From: Chitinophagaceae bacterium UBA7600
Lineage (GTDB): Bacteria > Bacteroidota > Bacteroidia > Chitinophagales > Chitinophagaceae
Direction of reading: 5' to 3'
Length of the DNA stretch: 24,017 nt
Assembly (NCBI GenBank): GCA_002478885.1
Contig: DLKC01000012.1
Location: forward strand, 68,415 to 92,431
Numbering within the stretch: position 1 is the first letter of the stretch; each line of letters opens with the position of its first letter. The position numbers and the translations under genes are program-made. Below are positions 16,146 to 23,853 of this stretch, in pieces. The notes under the pieces were generated by a model. It was not told the origin of the DNA. It saw nothing but the letters and a program-made list of their open reading frames with translations, and ran no database searches.

Positions 16146-16487
16146 GACAGATTTTTTGAGTGTATAAAAATACGGGTAAGCGGCTTGGTGTGCGTAGAAA
16201 TTTAAGAAGAAGATTTGGTAACCGGCTTTGTCTTTCATGGCATCGCCTGTTGCCACGCTCGGTTCATGGTTCCTCTTTTATGGCAACATTCGGGTAATGC
16301 AGAGGCCAGCCAATATACTTGCTATGCTGCAGACCTGCATGGTGAAGCCGCAAAAAAGTTATGTTGCGCAAGAGTACAATGCAATGATGCTGACTGGAGC
16401 AGTTGGGCCAGGCAACAAATCTTAAAATTTCACCTTGCCTTTGTTGTTGATGAATAGTTAGAAAGCCCTGGCAGCCTTTAACATCAC
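16146..16487. other. Divergent intergenic region between the S15 hydrolase and DinB genes
   Basis: About 340 bp without a convincing gene. Short frames on both strands here lack protein features and overlap the dispersed-element copy. The leftward promoter is not clear: TATTTTTA near 16163-16170 on the minus strand is one base from the -7 consensus. Confidence 0.4.
16369..16392 (+). repeat. Dispersed intergenic element, diverged copy 5
   Basis: Begins CAAGAGTACAATGCAATGAT, which matches a CAAGAGTGCGACGCAACGAT-like consensus with about four changes. It is the only plus-oriented copy not located 3' of a minus-strand gene. Confidence 0.3.
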
Positions 16488-16516
16488 CAAAGTTTATCAT
16501 ACTTAACTTTGATAAA
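16488..16516 (+). promoter_or_regulatory. Promoter with nested inverted repeats before the DinB-family gene
   Basis: An exact -7 box TAACTTTG (16504-16511) lies 33 bp before the ATG. It overlaps two interleaved inverted repeats: CAAAGTT (16488-16494) with AACTTTG (16505-16511), and TTTATCA (16493-16499) with TGATAAA (16510-16516). This could be an operator covering the promoter. No TTG is seen at the -33 position. Confidence 0.4.
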
Positions 16517-16544
16517 ACAGTATTTAGAAACTAAAAATATCAGC

Positions 16545-17072
16545 ATGCAGCAAACAAAATGGTTTGAGCGAAATTTTAATTTTGATACCCTGCAAAACAC
16601 ATTCCCGTCAATCATTGAAAGGCTTGCAGGAACCCCCGCAAGGCTGGAAGAGAAATTCAGGTTGATCCCTTACGGCGTGCTCACGTTACGACAAAATGAT
16701 CTTTGGACCATTAAAGAAAACCTTGGCCATCTCTCCGACCTTGAACCATTGTGGCAGGGTCGCCTGGAGGATATCTTAAACGGAGAAAAGGAACTCAGGC
16801 CTACCGATCTGCAAAACACAAAAACAACACTGGCCAATCACAACGCACTGCCCTTGGAAACATTGCTTGTACATTTCAGGCAACTAAGAAAGCAAACCGT
16901 TGACAAACTTGAACAATTAAACGAACAGCAAATCTTCCTGTCTGCATTGCATCCGAGGTTGAAAACACCCATGCGCACAATAGACCTTTTTTTGTTTGTG
17001 GCGGAACACGACGATCATCACCTCGCGACAATAACGGAATTGGTAAAAAATTTTACGGCTATTGCCAAATGA
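16545..17072 (+). CDS. DinB-family (DinB_2-type) metal-binding protein
   Basis: 175 residues, a normal length for the family. The four-helix-bundle pattern has the expected metal-binding histidines: NLGHLSDLE (His62) on helix 2 and AEHDDHHLATI (His155, with His158 or His159) on the last helix. No signal peptide, so cytoplasmic. Family members include YfiT/bacillithiol-transferase-like enzymes and damage-inducible proteins; many have no known reaction, and none can be assigned here. The start is the ATG at 16545. An in-frame TTG at 16509 lies inside the -7 promoter box and is therefore rejected. It stands alone on the plus strand, convergent with the STAND NTPase gene 165 bp away. Confidence 0.88.
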   Translation: MQQTKWFERNFNFDTLQNTFPSIIERLAGTPARLEEKFRLIPYGVLTLRQNDLWTIKENLGHLSDLEPLWQGRLEDILNGEKELRPTDLQNTKTTLANHNALPLETLLVHFRQLRKQTVDKLEQLNEQQIFLSALHPRLKTPMRTIDLFLFVAEHDDHHLATITELVKNFTAIAK

Positions 17073-17114
17073 TCAGCGCTAACAGTTTTATCGCTCCACA
17101 CTTGACTGGCTGCC

Positions 17115-17134
17115 CAAGAGTGCGACGTAAGGAC
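17115..17134 (+). repeat. Dispersed intergenic element, copy 6
   Basis: CAAGAGTGCGACGTAAGG, one base from the core GTGCGACGCAA. It lies between the convergent DinB and STAND genes, about 104-123 bp past the STAND stop codon. Confidence 0.45.
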
Positions 17135-17237
17135 GGATTGCTGACACTGACGGTGCGAAAAAAAATAGCATGGAAAAAGCGTTTAAACGGTTTGCAATCA
17201 TTTGTTCTACAATTTGAACTGAGAGTATTATTAACAG

Positions 17238-19160
17238 TTAAAACTTCCTGACAGGACGAACACGATACTTTTCTGATATTAGGTTAATAGTAAGGCCACC
17301 ACCTTTAAAAAACTGTCTCCATGCATAACCGGTAGAGTTGAACGAGAGAGTGGAACTCCAATAGTAGTCGGACTCAAAGCCTTTGACTGCTTCTCGGTTT
17401 AAATACAGCATTGATATTTCATCATGAGATGGCAAAGACCAATCCCTATATACAACACCATCGACAGTATCAGCATAATTCCTACAAACAATAATGGCAC
17501 TATCCCATGTGTACTTTCCCGGCAAATCTTTTTCTGCTGCAACCAAGCCATGTTCTCGGGTCGAGTCAGAGTAAAAAATGATGCCCCCCTGATATTTCTT
17601 TCCAACTCCTTTTTTTTCAAATTCGACAATTCGCTGAAGTGCTTGTTTTGCGGCATCTCTTTGTTTATTAGCCTCAATTGTTGCACTGTCGGCAACCGTT
17701 CTTGCAATGCTGGCAGTAACCGCAAAATACCCGGCAGCAATCAAAGCTATAAATGCAAAGGCCAAAATGCCATATGTCCGCCGCAATCGTTTTTGCGTTT
17801 TTATCTTTTCCGCTTCTTCCTTTTCAGCTTTTATTTTTTGCAGTCTTAACTCCTCCTGCCTTTGAGCTTCCTGCTCTTTCTGTTCGCGTTCCTGTTTGGC
17901 CTTCAATATAGGTGCTACGAGGGTATCGTGACTTATTTCAATGGAGCCGCTCTGATCCCTCCTGATGATATGTGTGTTGATTAGATATTCAATTAACTGG
18001 GGGGTCATCCCTTTCTTTTCAAAATCCTTTAGCAGCGAGATAACGGGCATTGAGACTCTTGTATGCTCAACGATCAGCTTATCTTCCATCATCAGCCTGG
18101 CAGGCAGTTGTTGCTCAGGCCGAAGCTTGCTTATTATATTATTGTATTGATCTTCAAAAATATGCTTTATGTCTCCAAGGTCCTGTTTTGTAATTTCCTT
18201 TAGCTTATTTTCAATCACTAGGTTTTCAGCATATTTGCAAACAATTTGTAGCTGAAAAGTTTCAATCTCAGGTTTCTCCGCAGTAAAATCTGTTTTGGCA
18301 GAATCTACAGCGCCGGTTAAGCTGTAAAGAATATGGTTTAATGCATCTTCAGTGTACGCAAAAGGGGCAGATTCAAAGTTACTGCCGGTTAATTGTGCCG
18401 GAAATAAAATGGCCTTTTTGGCCTGTTCCCGGCTTAGTGGCTTTAGCTCGTAACAATATTTTAAAACAGTGGGAAAAGTATCTGTGAGGCTGTTCAATAA
18501 ACTCAATTTATCGCTCCTTATCGCAAAAAGGATTTTTATGTCTAGCCTGGCAAAAATCAGCTCTGTTTCTTCTTTACTAAAATAATTTGGGTCAGTTTTT
18601 CGCTTTTCGCTGATAAAGTCCCGCAATTGTTGCGGCACCTTTGTATACATTAACTCAGAGAGTTCCTTTTTAAACCGGTCAATAGCACTCTGCGGGTAAG
18701 TAAAAAGTTCTTCGAACTGATCAAAGATCAAAACAAAAGAATTCTTTCCGGGATCATTTGTCTGCAGCTTCTTATACTTATACCAAAGAGCATGCTGTTC
18801 AGACTGCAGTTGGGAAATCAATTTTTCAAACAGGCCATTTTGTTTTTGATCCGTTTTGTTCAGTATTTCTTCCTCGAGTCTTTCCAAAGGGAAAACCCTT
18901 GTTTCTTTTGTATATGCACCAAACCTGATGAATAAAGGCGTTGCCTTATTTTCATCTGTAATTTTTTTGGAGAGACCTGCATTAAGCAATGAACTTTTTC
19001 CCAACCCTGAACGGCTGAACAATACAACAGGGTTTTCCAGGAAAACAAAATCAAAAAGATTCTTTATATCCTCATCCCTGCCTTTAAACAATGTATAATC
19101 AGTTGTCTCAAAAGGTTTGGTCCCGGGATAACGGTATAATTTTTTTTGTTCGGCTGCCAT
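17238..19160 (-). CDS. Transmembrane STAND NTPase (nSTAND1-like) with C-terminal DUF1566/Lcl-like domain
   Basis: 640 residues. The N-terminal NTPase (about 20-420) has the Walker A FSRSGLGKSSLLNAG (Lys55, Ser56; the usual first Gly is Ser49), Walker B LIFDQFEELF (Asp147) and a sensor-like FAIRSDKLS. The PLSREQAKKAILFPAQ block and winged-helix ISHDTLVAPILK are typical of nSTAND1 proteins. A charged coiled coil (about 420-460) leads to one transmembrane helix (about 463-484). Basic residues (KTQKRLRR) precede the helix, which predicts the NTPase inside and the C-terminus outside. Residues about 520-640 form a DUF1566/Lcl C-terminal-type domain: GGIIFY, WSLPSHDE, YYWSST, YRVRPVRKF. This fold is C-type-lectin-like and can bind ligands. 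STAND NTPases oligomerise on sensing a signal. The start is 6 bp after the SIR2-TIR stop, so the two genes are surely cotranscribed. Confidence 0.88.
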   Translation of the reverse strand: MAAEQKKLYRYPGTKPFETTDYTLFKGRDEDIKNLFDFVFLENPVVLFSRSGLGKSSLLNAGLSKKITDENKATPLFIRFGAYTKETRVFPLERLEEEILNKTDQKQNGLFEKLISQLQSEQHALWYKYKKLQTNDPGKNSFVLIFDQFEELFTYPQSAIDRFKKELSELMYTKVPQQLRDFISEKRKTDPNYFSKEETELIFARLDIKILFAIRSDKLSLLNSLTDTFPTVLKYCYELKPLSREQAKKAILFPAQLTGSNFESAPFAYTEDALNHILYSLTGAVDSAKTDFTAEKPEIETFQLQIVCKYAENLVIENKLKEITKQDLGDIKHIFEDQYNNIISKLRPEQQLPARLMMEDKLIVEHTRVSMPVISLLKDFEKKGMTPQLIEYLINTHIIRRDQSGSIEISHDTLVAPILKAKQEREQKEQEAQRQEELRLQKIKAEKEEAEKIKTQKRLRRTYGILAFAFIALIAAGYFAVTASIARTVADSATIEANKQRDAAKQALQRIVEFEKKGVGKKYQGGIIFYSDSTREHGLVAAEKDLPGKYTWDSAIIVCRNYADTVDGVVYRDWSLPSHDEISMLYLNREAVKGFESDYYWSSTLSFNSTGYAWRQFFKGGGLTINLISEKYRVRPVRKF

Positions 19161-19166
19161 TGATAA

Positions 19167-20585
19167 TTATTTTGATTTGTCCTTTTGCATTTGCTGCTCT
19201 AATGCATTCATCAATTGTGAAAAATTACTTCCCTTATGCATAGCAGGCGTTAGTGTATTCATATTGGAAAGCATTTTGGTAATCTCATCTATTATGCGCC
19301 TGAAATCATCATAATTGTTCAGGTCGCCTAGTAGTTCCCCCGTATAGGATTTGTCTTCAATCTCGTTGTATTTTTTCTGGAGTGCAGCCTTTTCATTTTG
19401 CCAGAATATATTGTAGTCTGCCCGGGTCAAAGGGTCGTAGATCTTAGCATCTTCCAGCACGATCGGGAATATCCTTGTTTGAATATCCTTGTTTTTATTG
19501 ATCGACTGCATTTCATACATACAGTTTTTAGATTTAAGGTATTTGTCGCTAATCACAACGATAACGTATGCACCAGTGCCTATCAGGTCCATAAATTTCC
19601 CGATATCACCCTTGTAGCCAAGATCTATTTTGTCTTTTATAAGTTTGTAACCTTTTTCTGTAAGTGTAGCATACAGGTCATCAACAACCTCTTCTTTTTC
19701 TTCCCCGCTGTTCCCCCATGCATAGCTGATATAAACTGCGGGCATTTCCGAAATAAGTGTTGCTGTTTTGCTTCTTAGTTTTCCAAGCTCTTTGCATTTG
19801 TTGTAAATAGCATCAATGATCGCCGGCTCATCTTCATCTATAAACTTTACATTAAACTCTTCGGTATAGAAATTCCTGATAAGGTCTATCTGTATACTTT
19901 TATCTTTTTTTGACCCATACTTACTTTTTATCTTATGCAGTTTAAGGAGGCGAAGTAATAATTTGAAATACCATTTTTCAAACCGGAAACCGATAAAAAG
20001 TATAAAATTCTTTTCATCCTGCAGTATACTTTTTAGAGTGCCCGGCAGATCCTGCTTGCTGAAAATTGATTCAAGATATTCGAAGAGCTGATCGTAAGTA
20101 TAAACAAGTGATTCTGTTTTATCCATATCACCAAAAATGTTATAGAGCAAAGGTTTCTCCCTTCCCGGCCTCTCCAAATCTCGGAATGCTTCCCTTGGAT
20201 TTGGGCTGTAAAAGGCATAAGAATGATCATAGTTTTTCTTTATAAAAAGGTCATTAAGTAACCGGTCCGGAGAAATGGAAATAATAACGTGAAATGGTAT
20301 CTCGACTATCTTCTTTTGTATTTCACTCGGTTCCATTTTTCTAAAAAAATCACGTACGCAATCCAGCGCCGCATTTTCATCATCTTCATCATTGAACTGG
20401 AAAAACTCATCATCGGAAAAATAATTTTTTATAACACTTGTCCCTAAAGAATTTTCTATTTCTTTTTTTATTTCCGCGTTCACTGTTGTTTTGCTGTTGG
20501 TCAAAGCAATATCAGGCCCAAGAATCAAAATGCAATTTTCATTAATAATAGGGGTTGTAATTCGTTTAAGCGTTTGCTCATCCAT
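19167..20585 (-). CDS. SIR2-like domain fused to a TIR domain
   Basis: 472 residues, cytoplasmic. Residues about 10-260 look like the SIR2-like family found in bacterial conflict proteins: CILILGPDIAL, HVIISISPDRLLNDLF, LLYNIFGD, ESLVYTYDQ, and FILFIGFRFEKWYFKLLLR. Canonical members have an Asn in the second block and a His before the Gly in the third; here these positions are Ser105 and Phe151, so NADase activity of this domain is doubtful. Residues about 283-440 are a TIR domain: AVYISYAWG, BB-loop-like DKIDLGYKGD, VIVVISDKYLKSKNC and Glu358 in CMYEM, at the place of the catalytic glutamate of NAD-cleaving TIRs. The tail (440-472) may be a short helix for oligomerisation. The ATG at 20583-20585 starts the gene, and the partner STAND gene follows after 6 bp. 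Probably an NAD-consuming or signal-making effector controlled by that NTPase (inference). Confidence 0.85.
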   Translation of the reverse strand: MDEQTLKRITTPIINENCILILGPDIALTNSKTTVNAEIKKEIENSLGTSVIKNYFSDDEFFQFNDEDDENAALDCVRDFFRKMEPSEIQKKIVEIPFHVIISISPDRLLNDLFIKKNYDHSYAFYSPNPREAFRDLERPGREKPLLYNIFGDMDKTESLVYTYDQLFEYLESIFSKQDLPGTLKSILQDEKNFILFIGFRFEKWYFKLLLRLLKLHKIKSKYGSKKDKSIQIDLIRNFYTEEFNVKFIDEDEPAIIDAIYNKCKELGKLRSKTATLISEMPAVYISYAWGNSGEEKEEVVDDLYATLTEKGYKLIKDKIDLGYKGDIGKFMDLIGTGAYVIVVISDKYLKSKNCMYEMQSINKNKDIQTRIFPIVLEDAKIYDPLTRADYNIFWQNEKAALQKKYNEIEDKSYTGELLGDLNNYDDFRRIIDEITKMLSNMNTLTPAMHKGSNFSQLMNALEQQMQKDKSK

Positions 20586-20852
20586 ATTGGTGCAGTTTAA
20601 TTATTGGTGTAGAATTGCTTTTTTGAAAACCGAATCGCGGCTCTTAATTTCGTGAAAGATAAATAATCATTCATTAATCTCATGTTACTTTCGAACCCTT
20701 CTTTCGGGAGTTTTTCCTGGGGTCGAATGTCAAGGCAGATTTATGTATTGGTTTTGTTGCAATAGCCAAAAACCTGAAAATTGATCATGATAACTCCTCT
20801 TCAAGCAATGAAATTAATACAATAAGTGTCCTTCGCTAAAGTTACCGCACTA
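20586..20852. other. Leader region of the SIR2-TIR/STAND operon
   Basis: Part of a 338-bp gap between the two TIR genes, AT-rich and without a credible frame. It should contain the operon promoter. The best candidate -7 box, TATCTTTC on the minus strand near 20655-20662, is one base off the consensus. Confidence 0.35.
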
Positions 20853-20878
20853 AAAGAGTATAACCCAACCGCGATGCC
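20853..20878 (+). repeat. Dispersed intergenic element, diverged copy 7
   Basis: Contains GAGTATAACCCAACC followed by GATGCC, aligning with the copy at 12430-12455. It starts about 45 bp past the CHASE2-TIR stop codon. Confidence 0.3.
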
Positions 20879-20923
20879 ATGAAAAACAAAAGCCGGGGCC
20901 ATAAAAAAATAGGATCGTTGAAA

Positions 20924-22564
20924 TTACTTCAGCAACTGCGCTGTGATGGCCTCCATGAAATTGGGGTTCTTGGTTATATCAACAAAGTTGATGCTGTTGT
21001 ACGCTTCGGGCACCGCGCTAAAAGAAAAGGCAATGGCCTCAATGGATATCAGCTTTTCCACCCAGCGTTTGATGGCGCAATCGAGTTCGTTTTTGCAATG
21101 ATTTTTCTTGTAATAATCTTCTGATATAACAGGAATAAAACATTTTGCATCCACAATGGCCCACATGTATTTCGCGGTGAAAGCTTCGCCAATACCGATA
21201 CTCTTTACATCGAAGAAAATATTCAGTTTGTCTCCGTTGGGTTTTCGCAGGGCAGCCAACGGTTCATATACATTTTTCATCACCCACTCTCCCTGCGCCC
21301 GGGAATAGCTGATAAATACATCATATTTCTCAGAACCCTCCGCAACGCCCGTTACAAGGAATTTGTGCGCAAACCGCCATGATAAAATGCAGGCGACAGC
21401 AATCGCGGCTATCGTTTGCCCGGCGGGAATAACGGCTTTAAAATTCAACATAAGCCGGTAGTAGATATACAGGCAGAGTAACCCGGCGATAAATGATAAT
21501 ATACCAATGACCGAAGGGCTCGTCTGTAATGCTTTCACGTATTTAAAAAGCAGCGCATACACAAAGACTGACAGTAAAGAAAAAGCGATCATCTGGCCGA
21601 TGATGAGGTAAAGGTTTTCAATCGGCAGAAAAAGCCGGTCGAAGTTGTCAAGCAGGTCACTCAAAGCCCAGGTCACGAGGTAAGGGCCGGGCATATTGCC
21701 ATTACCAATATCGATCACATCGTTTTTTGCATCCCCCGCTACGATGATTTTTTTGTCCATATCAATGGCTGAACTGTCGCCCGCCGGTGGCAGGAACGTA
21801 CCCGTTTGCAGCACGCTGTCTGCAATAAACGTGTAAGTGCGTTTTTGCATCTCACTTATGCTGCCGTAAGGAATGATGGCACCCCGGCGCTGCACTTCTC
21901 TTCCCAGGGTTTTGGAATCGTTAAGATCATGCGCAACCCTGAACGGCAGGGAGGGTATTTCGGTAACCGTTCCGTCGGCTGCTGTTAAAGCAATACTGTT
22001 TTCGTAGCTGGCCATGGTCTGTTCTGCATAGAATAAGGTATGGCACCTGCCTAACGAGCCGGTATCCGGACCAGCCAGGTCGTAGTCATACACATCGGTT
22101 GCATGCCTTGCTTCTATTTCATTAAAATCGATGCTGCTGAGGTCTACGCTTTCATGCGCAGCATTAACATTATAAGAAGCATACACAGGAACATGAAGCG
22201 TCTTCAGTTGCTGCAATGCGGCCTCGAGGCCAACCATTTCCGTAATATCGCTGCTTATCCAAAAATCGAGTACCACACCCTTTGGCCCATTGTTTACCCT
22301 CGTTTGCTCAGCAATAGTATTCAGCAGTTTGATAATACTTTGCCGGTATAGAGTAAAAGACTGGCATTCGCTTGTTGCAGTCGGATGATTATCGAGTTGA
22401 ACAAATACAAGCTCCTTATTTACGATCTCGTCTTTGCCGTTGTTTTTATTCGCCTGGCCTACGAGATAATGATCAAAATCCCTGAAGTTAACAAGTAAGA
22501 TTACCACGACCGATACAACGAGGAAAGTAAGCAGGTAAACGGTCAGTCTTTTAAAATTTACCAT
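20924..22564 (-). CDS. CHASE2-type membrane sensor with cytoplasmic TIR domain
   Basis: 546 residues from ATG 22562-22564 (a GTG two codons upstream, at 22570, is also possible). Numbering here is from the GTG. One N-terminal transmembrane helix (about 10-27) is followed by an extracytoplasmic domain of about 290 residues resembling CHASE2 (VFVQLDNHP, GVVLDFWIS, KKIIVAGD). Three more helices follow (about 319-343, 353-372, 382-398), the usual CHASE2 topology that returns the C-terminus to the cytoplasm. In known CHASE2 proteins the output is a cyclase, kinase or similar; here it is a TIR domain (about 415-548): YDVFISYSR, IFFDVKSIGIG, FIPVISEDYY and Glu495 in CKNELDC, at the catalytic-type position. 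An envelope signal probably drives TIR self-association (inference). The FecR-TPR gene lies 155 bp upstream on the same strand. Confidence 0.87.
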   Translation of the reverse strand: MVNFKRLTVYLLTFLVVSVVVILLVNFRDFDHYLVGQANKNNGKDEIVNKELVFVQLDNHPTATSECQSFTLYRQSIIKLLNTIAEQTRVNNGPKGVVLDFWISSDITEMVGLEAALQQLKTLHVPVYASYNVNAAHESVDLSSIDFNEIEARHATDVYDYDLAGPDTGSLGRCHTLFYAEQTMASYENSIALTAADGTVTEIPSLPFRVAHDLNDSKTLGREVQRRGAIIPYGSISEMQKRTYTFIADSVLQTGTFLPPAGDSSAIDMDKKIIVAGDAKNDVIDIGNGNMPGPYLVTWALSDLLDNFDRLFLPIENLYLIIGQMIAFSLLSVFVYALLFKYVKALQTSPSVIGILSFIAGLLCLYIYYRLMLNFKAVIPAGQTIAAIAVACILSWRFAHKFLVTGVAEGSEKYDVFISYSRAQGEWVMKNVYEPLAALRKPNGDKLNIFFDVKSIGIGEAFTAKYMWAIVDAKCFIPVISEDYYKKNHCKNELDCAIKRWVEKLISIEAIAFSFSAVPEAYNSINFVDITKNPNFMEAITAQLLK

Positions 22565-22719
22565 AGACACTTGTTAATAAAGAAAGCAGAATGTGCGGTT
22601 TATAGATTGATAGGCCTGACATTTTAACCATTATGGAACACCTGTTGCTTAATAGGCGGGCTTATCCGGCATCGAACACTTCAGCAGTAGTAACGTCGCG
22701 GCGCACACGTCAAGTATGT

Positions 22720-23853
22720 TTATTCGCATCCTTTATGCATCAGGTCGTAGTATTTGTCACTTTGTGATTCGTTGCCTGCAATATCATAAGCCCATCCCAG
22801 CAGCTCGTAAGTGTAAATGATGTCGTCGCAAATATTCTGCTGCGCTTCTTCATCATCTTCCTGTTGTGCAAATTGAAAATCGTCTTTGTCAAACATCAGG
22901 TCTTCCAGTAACAGGTCGATCATATCTGCGGCCATTTTTTGTCCCTTCGACTGGTTAGCCACCTCATCTGTTGCCTTAAGCGCTTCGGCAAGATACAGCC
23001 TCGCTTCCAGTGTAGGCATATCATCCGGGCCGTATTCTTCTTCATAAATATCGTAAGCCCTGCTGAATGCCTCCACGGCATCTGCAGGCCGCCCTGCATC
23101 CATAAAAAGATTGCCCAGGCAGTTGAGGTCATCCGCAAGTACCAGCGGTTCTGTATCAGCATCATTGATCTCATCCTGGATATATTGTACTGCTGCATCA
23201 AGACTGGCATAGTCGAGCGGTTCATCGCTCGATGTAAATTCACCATCACCTGCAGATTGGGTGCGTAAAACCGATTTTGTCACCGGCTCATCTTTGCGCT
23301 CATTTTTTACCGGTTGCCCATTGATGGTGCATGGAACCTCATCAATAATATGAATCGTACCCTCGGTGGTTTTGATAGTCGCCTTTTCGTCTTTGCCTTC
23401 TGAAAGATCGGTGAAAGTAAATTCGGTGCCCTTGCTCGCTGCAGTAGTACCTTTCCCGTTATTTACCTTATAATTATAACCAACAGCCTTTGTTACTGAG
23501 TTTTGTATTTGTGCCCCTATTCCCTGTATCGTATGATTCTCGCCCTTACCGTTAATTTCTACAGTGTAAGAAAAAGGCTGATTGGTGGAAGAGCTGATCT
23601 TTTGCTTGCCGCCGGGTGACTGCAGCAGCACAATCGTGTTCACGGGTATTATCAGTTTGGTGCCGGAAGGCAGTTGGTCGCCGACTTTTGCTTCAGGCCG
23701 GTTGCCACCGTTGCCCGGCAGAATAACGGTAAGCTTTGCTGTTGTTACAGACTGGTTATTAAAACGCAGGCCGATAATGGAGCTTTGGCTATAAAGAATG
23801 TTAACAAGGCAAAACAGCAAACCTGTCATAAATAAAACACGCAGGCGATGCAT
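22720..23853 (-). CDS. Exported FecR-domain protein with TPR repeats
   Basis: 377 residues from the ATG at 23851-23853; a TTG eight codons earlier (23877) is the only longer option. The N-terminus MHRLRVLFMTGLLFCLVNILYSQ is a signal peptide. Residues about 35-190 form a beta-rich FecR-type domain: KVGDQLPSGTKLIIPVNTIV, ASKGTEFTF and TEGTIHI, with the KGTEF motif characteristic of the family. An acidic C-terminal half (about 220-377) has TPR-like helices: ADDLNCLGNLFMDAGRPADA, AVEAFSRAYDIYEEEYG and YTYELLGWAYDIAGN. There is no FecI sigma or TonB-receptor gene beside it and no transmembrane anchor, so it is not a classical FecR anti-sigma factor. FecR-domain proteins are also found beside CHASE2 sensors. 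A periplasmic partner of the CHASE2-TIR protein encoded next is the simplest reading (inference). Confidence 0.85.
   Translation of the reverse strand: MHRLRVLFMTGLLFCLVNILYSQSSIIGLRFNNQSVTTAKLTVILPGNGGNRPEAKVGDQLPSGTKLIIPVNTIVLLQSPGGKQKISSSTNQPFSYTVEINGKGENHTIQGIGAQIQNSVTKAVGYNYKVNNGKGTTAASKGTEFTFTDLSEGKDEKATIKTTEGTIHIIDEVPCTINGQPVKNERKDEPVTKSVLRTQSAGDGEFTSSDEPLDYASLDAAVQYIQDEINDADTEPLVLADDLNCLGNLFMDAGRPADAVEAFSRAYDIYEEEYGPDDMPTLEARLYLAEALKATDEVANQSKGQKMAADMIDLLLEDLMFDKDDFQFAQQEDDEEAQQNICDDIIYTYELLGWAYDIAGNESQSDKYYDLMHKGCE

Noticed and set aside
15570..16205. 211-codon open frame on the plus strand
   Set aside because: It lies opposite the S15 hydrolase, is rich in Arg, His and Cys in no recognisable pattern, and has no family features: a shadow frame.
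16146..16256. N-terminal extension of the S15 hydrolase frame by 37 codons
   Set aside because: It would place the clear signal peptide internally; the ATG at 16143-16145 is the better start.
17238..17600. DUF1566/C-type-lectin-like end as a diversity-generating retroelement target
   Set aside because: No reverse transcriptase, template repeat or adenine-biased variation is visible in the window; the possibility remains only if an RT lies elsewhere.
20881..20915. Terminator after the CHASE2-TIR gene at the AGCCGGGGCC stretch
   Set aside because: The possible stem is only three base pairs; too weak to call.
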